Shown in pieces: positions 1-7,658 of a stretch of 34,648 nt of DNA. The translations under genes and the position numbers were made by a program. Below the pieces are notes generated by a model, which worked only from the letters and a program-made list of their open reading frames with translations, did no database searches and was not told where the DNA came from. How positions within the stretch are numbered: position 1 is the stretch's first letter; the number at the start of each line of letters is the position of its first letter. The stretch spans positions 1 to 34,648 of the forward strand of contig NZ_AUCI01000033.1 of the NCBI RefSeq assembly GCF_000429685.1, read 5' to 3'. Origin of the DNA: Salibacterium aidingense DSM 18341 (GTDB lineage Bacteria; Bacillota; Bacilli; Bacillales; Marinococcaceae).

Positions 1-211
1 CGGTCTTGTGATGATTTTCTTGATGCATGGCTGCCCATTGTAGAAAAGCTTCGAATCCTTCTCTATCATTGGAGAAGCTGATTCGTTTTCCAAATTCAAA
101 ACCGCGGTCATCGAAAGCACGAGCCACCTGTTTGTTTTTAGCGATATCTACGCCAATAATGAGTGTGTTAGAGGTGATTTGCGTGAGTTTTTCGTTTTGC
201 GTATAATGCAT
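1..211 (-). CDS. IS110-family transposase, N-terminal part (cut by window edge)
   Basis: Reading leftward from an ATG at 211 gives about 70 codons that run off the window. The protein starts MHYTQNEKLTQ and then has IIGVDIAKNKQVARAFDDRG, the N-terminal RuvC-like DEDD motif of IS110-family transposases (first catalytic Asp in GVDIAK). A strong ribosome site, AGGAGG, lies seven bases before the ATG. IS110 transposases recombine DNA with no target-site duplication and are guided by an element-encoded bridge RNA. Only the first sixth or so of the protein is visible, so intactness cannot be judged. It lies directly downstream of a valine T-box leader, where valS is expected. Family assignment is from motif recognition; the subgroup (IS110 or IS1111) is open. 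Confidence 0.85.
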   Translation of the reverse strand, partial: MHYTQNEKLTQITSNTLIIGVDIAKNKQVARAFDDRGFEFGKRISFSNDREGFEAFLQWAAMHQENHHKT

Positions 212-270
212 GGTGAGTCCTCCTTGGTTTCCTGGATTCGAGGTCGATGATTTTTCATCAGACACTCCGT

Positions 271-300
271 ACTATACCAAGGGGGCTCTTTTTTGTTCAA
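271..300 (-). promoter_or_regulatory. Candidate promoter reading into the IS110 transposase
   Basis: On the minus strand a -35 like TTGAAC (300-295) and a -10 TATAGT (276-271) are separated by 18 bases, about 60 bases before the transposase ATG. It may be the element's own promoter or one formed at the junction, and could also supply transcription toward genes beyond the element. Confidence 0.35.
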
Positions 301-351
301 AACTCACATTTTCCCCTAACAGGAATGCTCCTTATTTCCTGTTTTTCACAT

Positions 352-607
352 AAAAAAACCTCTTCAACCTTTGAAAAGGACGAAGAGTATTCCCGCGGTA
401 CCACCTTTATTCACAGCATAAACGCCTGTGCGCTTCTCCGGGTAACGGTTCTTCCGACTTTTCCTACTGATTCGCTTCAGAAAAGCTGCTCCAGGGCGAC
501 CTTCTGAGCGTCCTGCCTGAAAAATCTCTCAGCCTCCGGATTTTTCTCTCTGGTCAGGCGGATCCGTTCGTACTCCTCCCTGTTTTGCGCATCTCCTATA
601 TAAGTAT
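352..607 (-). promoter_or_regulatory. T-box leader, valine specifier (valS leader)
   Basis: The minus strand shows the parts of a T-box riboswitch in order: an AGTA motif near 573, the distal Stem I loop GGCTGAGAG (about 534-526), a specifier loop GAAG-GTC-G with the valine codon GTC at 500-498, the antiterminator T-box AAAGGTGGTACCGCGG (407-392), and a terminator hairpin with arms CTCTTC/GAAGAG followed by seven T (387-352). Uncharged tRNA-Val(GAC) would pair with GTC and with the T-box to block termination. The position next to ysxE matches valS in Bacillus subtilis. The gene following it here is an IS110 transposase, so valS is either beyond the element or lost. Confidence 0.93.
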
Positions 608-613
608 AGTCAT

Positions 614-642
614 ATTTTACGTTTAAAACACCCCTTCGTCAA
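614..642 (-). promoter_or_regulatory. Sigma-A promoter of the valine T-box leader
   Basis: TTGACG (642-637) and TAAAAT (619-614) are separated by exactly 17 bases, immediately upstream of Stem I. Five of six bases match consensus at each hexamer. Transcription should start near 607. Confidence 0.8.
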
Positions 643-672
643 GACAGGGCCGTCTGTTTCATGTTTTTCTGC

Positions 673-699
673 ACATTATCATGTTTCACACATAGGATA
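673..699 (+). promoter_or_regulatory. Possible sigma-K-type promoter
   Basis: AC at 673-674, 16 bases, then CATAGGATA (691-699), which fits the mother-cell sigma-K pattern AC-N16-CATANNNTA. It lies 36 bases before the ATG of the small proline-rich gene at 735. The pattern is short and could arise by chance; the sporulation neighbours (ysxE, spoVID) make it more credible. Confidence 0.35.
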
Positions 700-734
700 A
701 TAATACGATACTTTGTCAGAGAAGGTGGATACTC

Positions 735-986
735 ATGGGCTACTACCCTTCATATCCCGGTCCTCCGCGCCCGCCGTACCCCCCGCCGAAAAAACATAAA
801 AAAAAACACCGCCATCACCGGCCGAAACCGAGATGGTGGTGGAGATGGAAACTGGCTGTCATGCAGATTCTGTTGACGCTGATTCTCTTTCAGTTGTTAC
901 GGACCTTTATTTTTCCTACGAGTTTTGACGTTTTTTTACTCTTTTTATTACTCGGCGCCTATCTTTTCTGTCTCTTTACTCCTTAA
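735..986 (+). CDS. Small Pro/Tyr-rich, His/Lys-rich membrane protein
   Basis: An 83-residue protein with no family I can name. The N-terminal third is GYYPSYPGPPRPPYPPP followed by a very basic Lys/His stretch and a WWWRW cluster (residues about 34-38). The C-terminal half has two hydrophobic segments (about 43-58 and 63-81), so it is probably a small membrane protein with a cationic proline-rich cytoplasmic or spore-facing head. AAGGTGG six bases before the ATG is a fair ribosome site. Its stop codon overlaps the stop of convergent ysxE: the four bases TTAA at 983-986 serve both strands. The Pro/Tyr composition and the possible sigma-K promoter suggest a sporulation role, which is inference only. 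Confidence 0.6.
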   Translation: MGYYPSYPGPPRPPYPPPKKHKKKHRHHRPKPRWWWRWKLAVMQILLTLILFQLLRTFIFPTSFDVFLLFLLLGAYLFCLFTP

Positions 987-1972
987 GACCACTGCTCTTC
1001 CTTGGGCCAACCTGCAATATCCTGTTTTATTTTTTCCAGCAGATGCATCTCCCCCTCCAGATGCATCGTCCACTCCGGTTCTGTACGAGCCGTACGCCGG
1101 CGGGCTTTGTTTATTACATCAAAAAGGGGAGCCGGTGATAAAAGACGGCTTTTTAACAAGGCTCTGTCTTCCGGCGTGAAGACGTTATGTTCTTCATAAG
1201 CTTTGATCCATTTGCCTCCCGAGCATGGTTCCCACTGCCGTTCCTTCATACAGCTTCGGAACAGCCACGCTGCGTCATGCACCGGGTGGCCCGGCGAAGT
1301 ATGCTCCATGTTAATAAAACGAAGACGCTGCTCCGGGTCCAGAATCAAATGATCCGGCGAAGGGCGTCCGTGGCACTGAACTTCCGGTGTCTTCAACGTA
1401 TTAAATGTCTGCTTTTCCCATTCTTCAAACCAAGCCGCGGACTGTTTGCAGCAGTCGTAAATCAGTGGAAAAGAAGTCAATACCGACAATTCAAACGGAG
1501 AAAAGTAGCGTTTTCGTTCGATATCATCGGCATACACTTCCAATTCCAACAGCTCTTTTTCCTCTTTTTGTTTTTTTCTCTCCCCTTCTCTGCCCAGCAT
1601 TTCTTTATCGATCACCGTTGTTCTTTTCGTGGCCCGGTGAAATAAGGCAAGCGTTGTAAAAAAATCAACCTCCTGCCGCTTTCCCCGGCTGCCTTGCCCC
1701 CATGGCATTAAATAATAAAAACGGCCGTTTTTCTCTACATAAAACGTTCCTTCTGTGTTTGGAAAAATCGGTGTCACTGCAGGAAGCTGCTGCCTTTCAA
1801 AATAGCGGACGGTATGAAAGCATGTTTCCGTCTGTTCCCCGGTCAGGGTCGTTTCTTTTAACGCAAAGAGACCCTCGTCTGCCTCGATCTTTCTCACTTT
1901 CCCCCATCGGATGATCCGGCGGGGGTGGATGGCGTAGTGCTTTAGAATCTCGGTGAAGTTATCGGTCTTCAT
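983..1972 (-). CDS. ysxE: Spore coat-associated kinase-like protein YsxE (CotS family)
   Basis: A 329-residue protein of the CotS/YsxE/YutH group, which have an aminoglycoside-phosphotransferase-like fold and are found in the spore coat. Kinase-like features include a catalytic-loop-type segment around CHGRPSPDHLIL followed by INMEHTSPGHPVHDAAW. A canonical HxDxxxxN is not clearly preserved, so activity is uncertain. The start chosen is the ATG at 1972 (MKTDNFTEIL), which overlaps the end of spoVID by 14 bases; the longer reading to 2077 lies entirely inside spoVID. An AGGAGGAG ribosome site sits within the spoVID tail, somewhat far (about 15 bases) from this ATG. Gene order and length match B. 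subtilis YsxE, so it should be co-transcribed with spoVID in the mother cell. Confidence 0.87.
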   Translation of the reverse strand: MKTDNFTEILKHYAIHPRRIIRWGKVRKIEADEGLFALKETTLTGEQTETCFHTVRYFERQQLPAVTPIFPNTEGTFYVEKNGRFYYLMPWGQGSRGKRQEVDFFTTLALFHRATKRTTVIDKEMLGREGERKKQKEEKELLELEVYADDIERKRYFSPFELSVLTSFPLIYDCCKQSAAWFEEWEKQTFNTLKTPEVQCHGRPSPDHLILDPEQRLRFINMEHTSPGHPVHDAAWLFRSCMKERQWEPCSGGKWIKAYEEHNVFTPEDRALLKSRLLSPAPLFDVINKARRRTARTEPEWTMHLEGEMHLLEKIKQDIAGWPKEEQWS

Positions 1973-2975
1973 TATTCTTCTGGGAGACTCCTCCTGGAAT
2001 ATATAAAATCTGGCCTTCTTCCACGTGATCTTGATCAAGCCGGTTAAAACGAAGGAGATGGCCGATTGTCGTATCATACCGTTCCGCTATCGTATCTAAG
2101 GACTCATTTTCCTGAATGATACACATCTTCAGCCGGGAGAAATCCTCATCTCCGCTCGTCATCATTTTTGTTAAATAAAGCGCATTGTCATCCCGGCCCG
2201 AACTTTCCGGCTCCACTTTATTTTCAGCATCTGCTTCTGCAGGTGCCTCCTCTATTTCTCCCGATTTGGGTTCTTCCGGTTCTTCCGGTTCCCGGCTGTG
2301 AAAAGCGGTGACCACCTCCGCTGTTTCTCCGGTGTTTTCCTCGCCTGCCTCTTCTGTGTTTTCCACCTGTGCTTCTTCAGTTGGCAATTCTTCCCGGACT
2401 TCCTCGGTTTCCATCTCTTCCCCGGCTTCATCCACATTGTCTGCAGGAGGATCTACATCCGGCTGATAGGTTTCTTCCATTTCCCACCGCGGCATGGCTT
2501 CCTGAACGGTCGTTTCTTCCAGTGGTTCCTGATCCTGCTCTCTTTCCAGTTCATTCACTCCCGTGATGCTGACATCAGCTGTAAGCTGAATGCATCCCGG
2601 TTCCGGCAGATCATAATCGAAACTATCTATGTTCACATAAATATCGTCTAAATTACTGATTCGATTTAAGGGAACCGTTACGTCCACCGGAAAGAAATGC
2701 TGCAGTTCGCCTACCCCATCTTCCCGTAAGGAATGTTTCTCTACATATTGCGGAACCGGCTGCTGTGTTTCTTCTTCCTTCTCTTCTTGAGGTACTGGGT
2801 AATACTCTCCCTTTAAATAAAGACCCCCTTTAATATCGACATAATCATATTTTTCCTCAATTCGTATATCCGGTTCCAGCCCAAGAGAAAGGAGTTCTTT
2901 AATTTTTTCCCCCTGATTAAGCCATACCGATTCTTCCAGGTTAAATGTCAATGCTGAAGAGTGTTCTTCTCCCAT
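1959..2975 (-). CDS. spoVID: Stage VI sporulation protein D (coat morphogenesis)
   Basis: A 338-residue protein needed, in the known family, for encasement of the spore by coat proteins; it works with SafA and SpoIVA. The N-terminal region (about 1-155, starting MGEEHSSALTFNLEESVWL) matches SpoVID's conserved domain. It is followed by a long Glu-rich linker (about 160-265). A C-terminal LysM peptidoglycan-binding domain is visible at about 285-332 (MCIIQENESLDTIAERYDTT...LLRFNRL...GQILYIPGG). The total is shorter than the B. subtilis protein because of the linker. AAGGAGGGG precedes the ATG. It leads the spoVID-ysxE pair. A sigma-E promoter is expected from the family but I could not identify a convincing one upstream. 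Confidence 0.92.
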   Translation of the reverse strand: MGEEHSSALTFNLEESVWLNQGEKIKELLSLGLEPDIRIEEKYDYVDIKGGLYLKGEYYPVPQEEKEEETQQPVPQYVEKHSLREDGVGELQHFFPVDVTVPLNRISNLDDIYVNIDSFDYDLPEPGCIQLTADVSITGVNELEREQDQEPLEETTVQEAMPRWEMEETYQPDVDPPADNVDEAGEEMETEEVREELPTEEAQVENTEEAGEENTGETAEVVTAFHSREPEEPEEPKSGEIEEAPAEADAENKVEPESSGRDDNALYLTKMMTSGDEDFSRLKMCIIQENESLDTIAERYDTTIGHLLRFNRLDQDHVEEGQILYIPGGVSQKNNEDR

Positions 2976-3004
2976 TGTTTAGCCCCTCCTTCATATATGA
3001 TATC

Positions 3005-3021
3005 AATAAGGTTGTCTTATT
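3005..3021. promoter_or_regulatory. Small inverted repeat between spoVID and the MFS gene
   Basis: AATAAG-GTTGT-CTTATT, six-base arms around five bases, in the intergenic space between divergent genes. It could be an operator or a weak hairpin; no regulator is adjacent. Confidence 0.25.
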
Positions 3022-3095
3022 TTTTCAAGCCGCGTTCTTTATCATTGTCACTATATGCTCCGTTTTTCTTTTCTATGATCTAAAAATAATTCTTA

Positions 3096-3124
3096 TTGTC
3101 TTTGCTGTGACAGATTGGTAGAAT
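3096..3124 (+). promoter_or_regulatory. Candidate sigma-A promoter of the MFS gene
   Basis: TTGTCT (3096-3101) and TAGAAT (3119-3124) with a 17-base spacer, about 60 bases before the chosen start codon. The -10 is good (5/6), the -35 moderate (4/6). Confidence 0.45.
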
Positions 3125-3186
3125 ATATTCGTGTCTCGAAACAACGAAAGCTCACTATAAATTATGATAGTAGAAAAGGTGACATG

Positions 3187-4497
3187 ATGGAGCAGTCAGA
3201 TTATACTTCCCGTTCCCTGACATCCAAGGAAAAGCTGCCGGTGCATCCCCCGTTTTTTTACGGATGGCTGATTGTTGTCATTGCCGCACTGGGAGCATTT
3301 TTTTCGGGACCCGGGCAGACGTATACCATTTCTGTTTTTATGGATATTTATATTGAAGAGTTTTCAGCGAGCCGAACGATGATATCAAGTCTTTATTCAG
3401 GCGCTACGCTGGCGGCGGGTCTGCTTTTATTTTTGGTAGGGCGTATCATTGACAAAAAAGGCCAGCGGTATACCGCCCTTCTCGTCGGTACGATGCTGGC
3501 TGCGGCATGTTTTTGGAACAGTGCGGTCCTCGGGCCGGTCATGATGATTATCGGATTTTTTATGCTGCGTTTGTTTGGGCAGGGATCGATGACACTCGTT
3601 CCCAACACATTAATTCCACAATGGTTCTCCAAACAGCGGGGCCGTGCTTTCAGCTTTATGACACTCGGAGTCCTCGCCAGTGCAGCTGCCATGCCGCCGA
3701 TTCACTTTTTTCTCATTGAGACCTGGGGATGGAGATTTGCTTGGCAGTTCTGGGGAGTCCTTCTTCTTCTAGTTTTTGTACCGCTTGCTTATATTTTCAT
3801 CCGCAATAAACCCGAAGATGTCGGTCTGCTGCCGGATGATGCAGGAAAAAACGGAGATAAGGAAAAAGCAGCCGCGGCCTCAGCAAGAGAACGGAAGGCG
3901 TCCTCCTGGTCTGTACGGGAGGCCGTACGTTCCAAAGCATTCTGGTTTGCTTTATTTTGTGCGGTGGTCCCTTCCCTGGTGAACACCGGCATTACCATTC
4001 ATTTGTTTTCCATTTTAGGGGAAAAAGGCATCGAGCGGCCGGTCATCGCCTTTTTATTAAGTCTCATGCCGATTGCTGCTTTTGTGTTCACCCTGACCGC
4101 CGGTTTTGTCGTAGAGAAAATCAAAGTCCATCACCTGTATGGACTAAGCTTTTTGTTAAGCGCAGGTACCCTTATTCTGCTTATCTATGCGCAGTCGGTG
4201 TGGATGATTTTTCTCTATATTATCCTATGGGGCGTTTTTGATGGCACGTCAAAGATCTGCAATAACATGATCTGGCCGGAATACTTTGGCCTTGACAACC
4301 TGGGAAAACTGAAAAGCTTTGCCACCACTGCAGTTGTTATCGGCTCCGCCCTCGGCCCGCTGCCGTTTGGAATGGCCTTTGATTACTTTGGACAATACAA
4401 TGAAATACTCTGGATCATGATGGGGCTTCCGGCAGTGGCTATGGTCCTTGCCTTTTCCTCCCCTCCGCCGCAAAAAAAGAGCAGAACCGGAAAATAA
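3187..4497 (+). CDS. MFS transporter, OFA/MCT-like
   Basis: A 436-residue, 12-segment major facilitator protein. The opening PPFFYGWLIVVIAALGAFFSGPGQTYTISVF and the loop 2-3 motif GRIIDKKGQR resemble the oxalate/formate and monocarboxylate antiporter-like branch. Typical mid-loop and C-half helices follow to about residue 428. Substrate is unknown; a carboxylate is a family-level guess. The start chosen is ATG 3187 (second of ATGATG), because AAAAGGTG lies five bases before it; the longer reading begins with a TTG at 3115 with no ribosome site. It is the only plus-strand gene between spoVID and hemL, genes adjacent in B. subtilis, so it looks like an insertion into the block. It ends in a terminator shared with hemL. 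Confidence 0.85.
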   Translation: MEQSDYTSRSLTSKEKLPVHPPFFYGWLIVVIAALGAFFSGPGQTYTISVFMDIYIEEFSASRTMISSLYSGATLAAGLLLFLVGRIIDKKGQRYTALLVGTMLAAACFWNSAVLGPVMMIIGFFMLRLFGQGSMTLVPNTLIPQWFSKQRGRAFSFMTLGVLASAAAMPPIHFFLIETWGWRFAWQFWGVLLLLVFVPLAYIFIRNKPEDVGLLPDDAGKNGDKEKAAAASARERKASSWSVREAVRSKAFWFALFCAVVPSLVNTGITIHLFSILGEKGIERPVIAFLLSLMPIAAFVFTLTAGFVVEKIKVHHLYGLSFLLSAGTLILLIYAQSVWMIFLYIILWGVFDGTSKICNNMIWPEYFGLDNLGKLKSFATTAVVIGSALGPLPFGMAFDYFGQYNEILWIMMGLPAVAMVLAFSSPPPQKKSRTGK

Positions 4498-4519
4498 TTT
4501 CCGGGCTCTGCTCTTTTTT
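4472..4519. terminator. Bidirectional terminator between MFS gene and hemL
   Basis: A long near-perfect hairpin (arms AGAGCAGA..CCGGAAA and TTTCCGG..TCTGCTCT) has A-runs on the left and T-runs on the right, so it works on both strands. It overlaps the last bases of both convergent genes. Confidence 0.9.
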
Positions 4520-5807
4520 ATGCTTTTATTTTTGCAAACGTATGATCAGCTGCCTCGATCGTTTGTTTAATATCTTCTTCTGTATGGGCTGTGGAGAGGA
4601 AGATTCCTTCAAACTGAGACGGCGGCAGGGAAATGCCTTGCTGCATCATTTCCCGGAAATAGCGGGCGAACAATTCGAGGTCAGACGTTTTTGCCGTTTC
4701 AAAGTTCACCACTTTTTCATTCGTAAAGAAAAAGCCAGTCATCGCCCCGGCCCGGTTGATGTGATGTGGAATGCCATGCCTGGCGGCGGCTTCTTCGAGG
4801 CCATCTGCAAGCTGATGGCCGAGTTTCTGAAAGCGTTCATAATCAGCCGGAGTCAGCTGGCTTAATGTTTCATAACCAGCAGTCATCGCAAGCGGATTAC
4901 CGGACAAGGTACCGGCCTGATAGATCGGGCCGTCCGGTGCAATTTGAGCCATAATATCTTTGCGTCCGCCGTAGGCACCGACCGGAAGCCCGCCGCCAAT
5001 CACTTTACCGAGACAGGTTAAATCCGGCGTAACCCCGTATTCCCCCTGGGCGCTGTTATACCCGACCCGGAATCCTGTCATAACCTCATCAAAGATTAAA
5101 AGACTGCCATTTTCTTCGGTAATATCACGGACGCCCTGCAGAAAACCATCTTCCGGCAGGACTACGCCCATATTGCCGGTAACGGGTTCGAGGATAACAG
5201 CTGCAATTTCTTCTCCATATTTTTCAAAAGCGAGTTTTAAGCTTTCAAGATCGTTGTACGGCACCGTTAACGTATTGGAAGCGATGCCGGAGGGTACACC
5301 GGGGCTGTCCGGAAGTCCGAGAGTGGCAACTCCGGATCCTGCTTTAATAAGAAGAGAATCGCCGTGGCCGTGGTAACAGCCCTCCATTTTTACAATTTTA
5401 TCCCTGCCGGTGAAGCCGCGTGCCAGCCGCAAGGCACTCATTGTTGCTTCTGTACCGGAATTCACCATACGGACCACATCGATCGACGGCACACGGTCAA
5501 TGATAAGTTCTGCAAGCTTTGTTTCCATTTGATGGGAGGTGCCAAAGCTTGTCCCCTTTTCGGCCGCTTTTTTCAACTGTTCTACGACATGATCATCGGC
5601 GTGGCCCCGGATGAGCGGTCCCCAGGACAAAACGTAATCAATAAACTGATTACCATCCAGATCCCAGACTTTAGAGCCCTTCCCTTCTTCGATATAGACC
5701 GGCGGATGCCCCACCGAATTGTACGTCCGGACCGGACTGCTCACTCCCCCCGGCATGAGCGGCTCTGCCTGGTCAAACGCAGCCTGGGATTTGTCAAAAG
5801 TTTTCAT
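4518..5807 (-). CDS. hemL: Glutamate-1-semialdehyde 2,1-aminomutase
   Basis: Converts glutamate-1-semialdehyde to 5-aminolevulinate with pyridoxal phosphate, in the cytoplasm, following HemA in the C5 pathway. The protein has 429 residues, the usual family length. The PLP lysine is Lys268 in [28 protein letters not shown] (about 116-131) and [14 protein letters not shown] (about 237-249) are the cofactor-binding segments. AAGGAG lies eight bases before the ATG. It is the last gene of hemAXCDBL; about 100 bases separate it from hemB with no terminator, so it should be co-transcribed. Its stop codon falls in the bidirectional terminator. Confidence 0.97.
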   Translation of the reverse strand: MKTFDKSQAAFDQAEPLMPGGVSSPVRTYNSVGHPPVYIEEGKGSKVWDLDGNQFIDYVLSWGPLIRGHADDHVVEQLKKAAEKGTSFGTSHQMETKLAELIIDRVPSIDVVRMVNSGTEATMSALRLARGFTGRDKIVKMEGCYHGHGDSLLIKAGSGVATLGLPDSPGVPSGIASNTLTVPYNDLESLKLAFEKYGEEIAAVILEPVTGNMGVVLPEDGFLQGVRDITEENGSLLIFDEVMTGFRVGYNSAQGEYGVTPDLTCLGKVIGGGLPVGAYGGRKDIMAQIAPDGPIYQAGTLSGNPLAMTAGYETLSQLTPADYERFQKLGHQLADGLEEAAARHGIPHHINRAGAMTGFFFTNEKVVNFETAKTSDLELFARYFREMMQQGISLPPSQFEGIFLSTAHTEEDIKQTIEAADHTFAKIKA

Positions 5808-5906
5808 ACAAGCACTCCTTTTCGTGTTCTTTCTGCTTCCAGCTTATCAAATAGGATCGAGCTTTGTCCGCTGATCTGATCGGATGTAATCTTTTTTTTC
5901 TGCCCT

Positions 5907-6887
5907 TCAGGCTTCGTCGATCCAATGAGCTGCATCAATCGCATAATACGTAACAATAAGGTCGGCGCCGGCCCGTTTCATGCTTGTCAGTTTTTCCATC
6001 ACTACCTCTTTTTCATCAATCCATCCGTTTGCAGCTGCCGCTTTAATCATCGCATACTCCCCCGAAACATTATAGGCCACCACAGGTTTAGCCGTTTCTT
6101 CTTTTACTTCACGTACAATGTCCAGATAAGACAAGGCCGGTTTCACAATGATAAAGTCGGCCCCTTCTTTCACATCTGAATGGGCTTCCCGAAGAGCTTC
6201 CAGCCGGTTGGGCGGATCCATTTGATACGTATTCCGGTCGCCGAATGATGGCGAACTGTGGGCGGCGTCACGGAATGGACCGTAAAATGCCGATGCAAAC
6301 TTAACAGAATAAGACATAATCGGTATATCTTTATGGCCGGCGTCATCAAGTCCCTGCCGGATAGCAGCGGTAAAACCATCCATCATATTTGATGGAGCGA
6401 TAATATCTGCCCCTGCATCCGCCTGCGAAACAGCTGTCTTCGTTAAGTAATCAAGAGAGGAGTCATTCACGATAATTCCGTCTTCGATCACACCGCAATG
6501 GCCGTGATCCGTATACTGACACAGGCATGTATCCGCAATAATAGTTAGAGAAGGAAAAGCCGTTTTTATCTGCCGGATGGCTTTTTGCACAATACCTTCC
6601 TGAGCATAGGCTTCAGAGCCATTCTGATCTTTGTGCTCCGGCACTCCAAAGACAATTACGGATAAAACGCCGGCGCTTACCAGTCTATCCATTTCCTCAT
6701 TTAAGTGGTCCAGAGATACCTGGTAGACACCCGGCATCGATGGTACTTCCTTTTTTATCTCCTTGCCTTCCAATACAAAAATCGGGAAAATTAAATCTTC
6801 CTTTCTCAGGGCATGCTCCTGCACCATTTTCCGTATGCCGGGTGTCCGGCGCAGGCGGCGGTGTCTGTCAAATGTTAAATCATCCAT
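5907..6887 (-). CDS. hemB: Delta-aminolevulinic acid dehydratase (porphobilinogen synthase)
   Basis: Condenses two 5-aminolevulinate molecules into porphobilinogen. The 326-residue protein has the zinc-type active site: Cys121, Cys123 and Cys131 in [14 protein letters not shown]. The two substrate lysines are Lys196 ([15 protein letters not shown]) and Lys249 ([12 protein letters not shown]). The zinc-cysteine form distinguishes it from the magnesium-type enzymes with Asp at these positions. The ATG directly abuts the hemD stop (TAAATG), with AAAGGAGG inside the end of hemD, indicating translational coupling. Confidence 0.97.
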   Translation of the reverse strand: MDDLTFDRHRRLRRTPGIRKMVQEHALRKEDLIFPIFVLEGKEIKKEVPSMPGVYQVSLDHLNEEMDRLVSAGVLSVIVFGVPEHKDQNGSEAYAQEGIVQKAIRQIKTAFPSLTIIADTCLCQYTDHGHCGVIEDGIIVNDSSLDYLTKTAVSQADAGADIIAPSNMMDGFTAAIRQGLDDAGHKDIPIMSYSVKFASAFYGPFRDAAHSSPSFGDRNTYQMDPPNRLEALREAHSDVKEGADFIIVKPALSYLDIVREVKEETAKPVVAYNVSGEYAMIKAAAANGWIDEKEVVMEKLTSMKRAGADLIVTYYAIDAAHWIDEA

Positions 6888-7658
6888 TTATACATCCTCC
6901 TTTGAAAAGGCGGTTAAAGTATTTACGAGTCCTTCAATCGTGGATGGGTCTGCCGTTCTTCGATAAAGAAATCCGCTCCGTGCCGCTGCTTCATCAGTAA
7001 TGGTTCCAATGCTGACAAGTGGAATCTCCTTCCACTTCGGATTCAGCTCCTCCATAAAGGAAGCAAAAGCCTGAACCGAAGAAGGGCTTGTAAAAGTTAA
7101 AAAGTCGAGCTCTTCCTTTTTCACCCATTCCCGCAGGGTCTGTTTATTCTCCACCGCAGGCGTGCTCGTATACAAAGGGAGCTCGCAGCAGTCGGCCCCT
7201 GCCCTGCGGAGGGCATCTGGAATCACATGGCGGGCGCGGGCACTCTTCGGAAATAATACGTTTTCTCCCTCTTTTACGTTGGCCTGCAGGAGATCTGCCA
7301 GTCCCTCCGCTGAATAATGCGCCGGCACAATCGGTTCAGCCCATCCCTTCTGTTCCAGCACTTCTGCTGTTTTACGGCCCACTGCGGCAACACGAAAATC
7401 AGGGCTGAAGGCGATGTCATGGTTCGTGTAAATATCATCAAAAAAAGTTACAGCATTCGCACTTGTGAAGACAATCCAGTTCCATATATGGGCCTGGGCG
7501 TACTGAATTTGATCCTCCCAATCGGAGACACGGACGGGTTTAATCAACGGCAGGACCCGTGCCTGTCCCCCGCGTGCTTCAATAAGGCGCTGCAGAGCCG
7601 GAGCCTGACGCGGTGGTCTTGTTACAAGCGTGGTATAGCCGCGAAGCTCCTCCCCCAT
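6888..7658 (-). CDS. hemD: Uroporphyrinogen-III synthase
   Basis: Closes hydroxymethylbilane into uroporphyrinogen III with inversion of ring D. The protein has 256 residues and the diverged two-lobe HemD fold: TLVTRPPRQAPALQRLIEARGG at the start, WIVFTSANAVTFF (about 61-73) and DFLTFTSPSSVQAF (about 190-203) as the paired core motifs. Sequence conservation in this family is low, and the placement between hemC and hemB is strong support. Its ATG overlaps the hemC stop by one base (TAATG). Confidence 0.95.
   Translation of the reverse strand: MGEELRGYTTLVTRPPRQAPALQRLIEARGGQARVLPLIKPVRVSDWEDQIQYAQAHIWNWIVFTSANAVTFFDDIYTNHDIAFSPDFRVAAVGRKTAEVLEQKGWAEPIVPAHYSAEGLADLLQANVKEGENVLFPKSARARHVIPDALRRAGADCCELPLYTSTPAVENKQTLREWVKKEELDFLTFTSPSSVQAFASFMEELNPKWKEIPLVSIGTITDEAAARSGFLYRRTADPSTIEGLVNTLTAFSKEDV

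Larger units (their letters stand above)
1..300 (-). mobile_element. IS110-family insertion sequence, transposase-proximal end
   Basis: The transposase start at 211 and the T-box terminator ending at 352 bracket the element's boundary, so the exact edge lies somewhere in 212-351 and the value given is a guess. A short inverted repeat (GATGA-TTTT-TCATC, 246-259) lies between the boundary zone and the gene. The noncoding stretch before the transposase is under 140 bases. No target duplication is expected for this family, so the edge cannot be read from one side alone. Confidence 0.5.
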
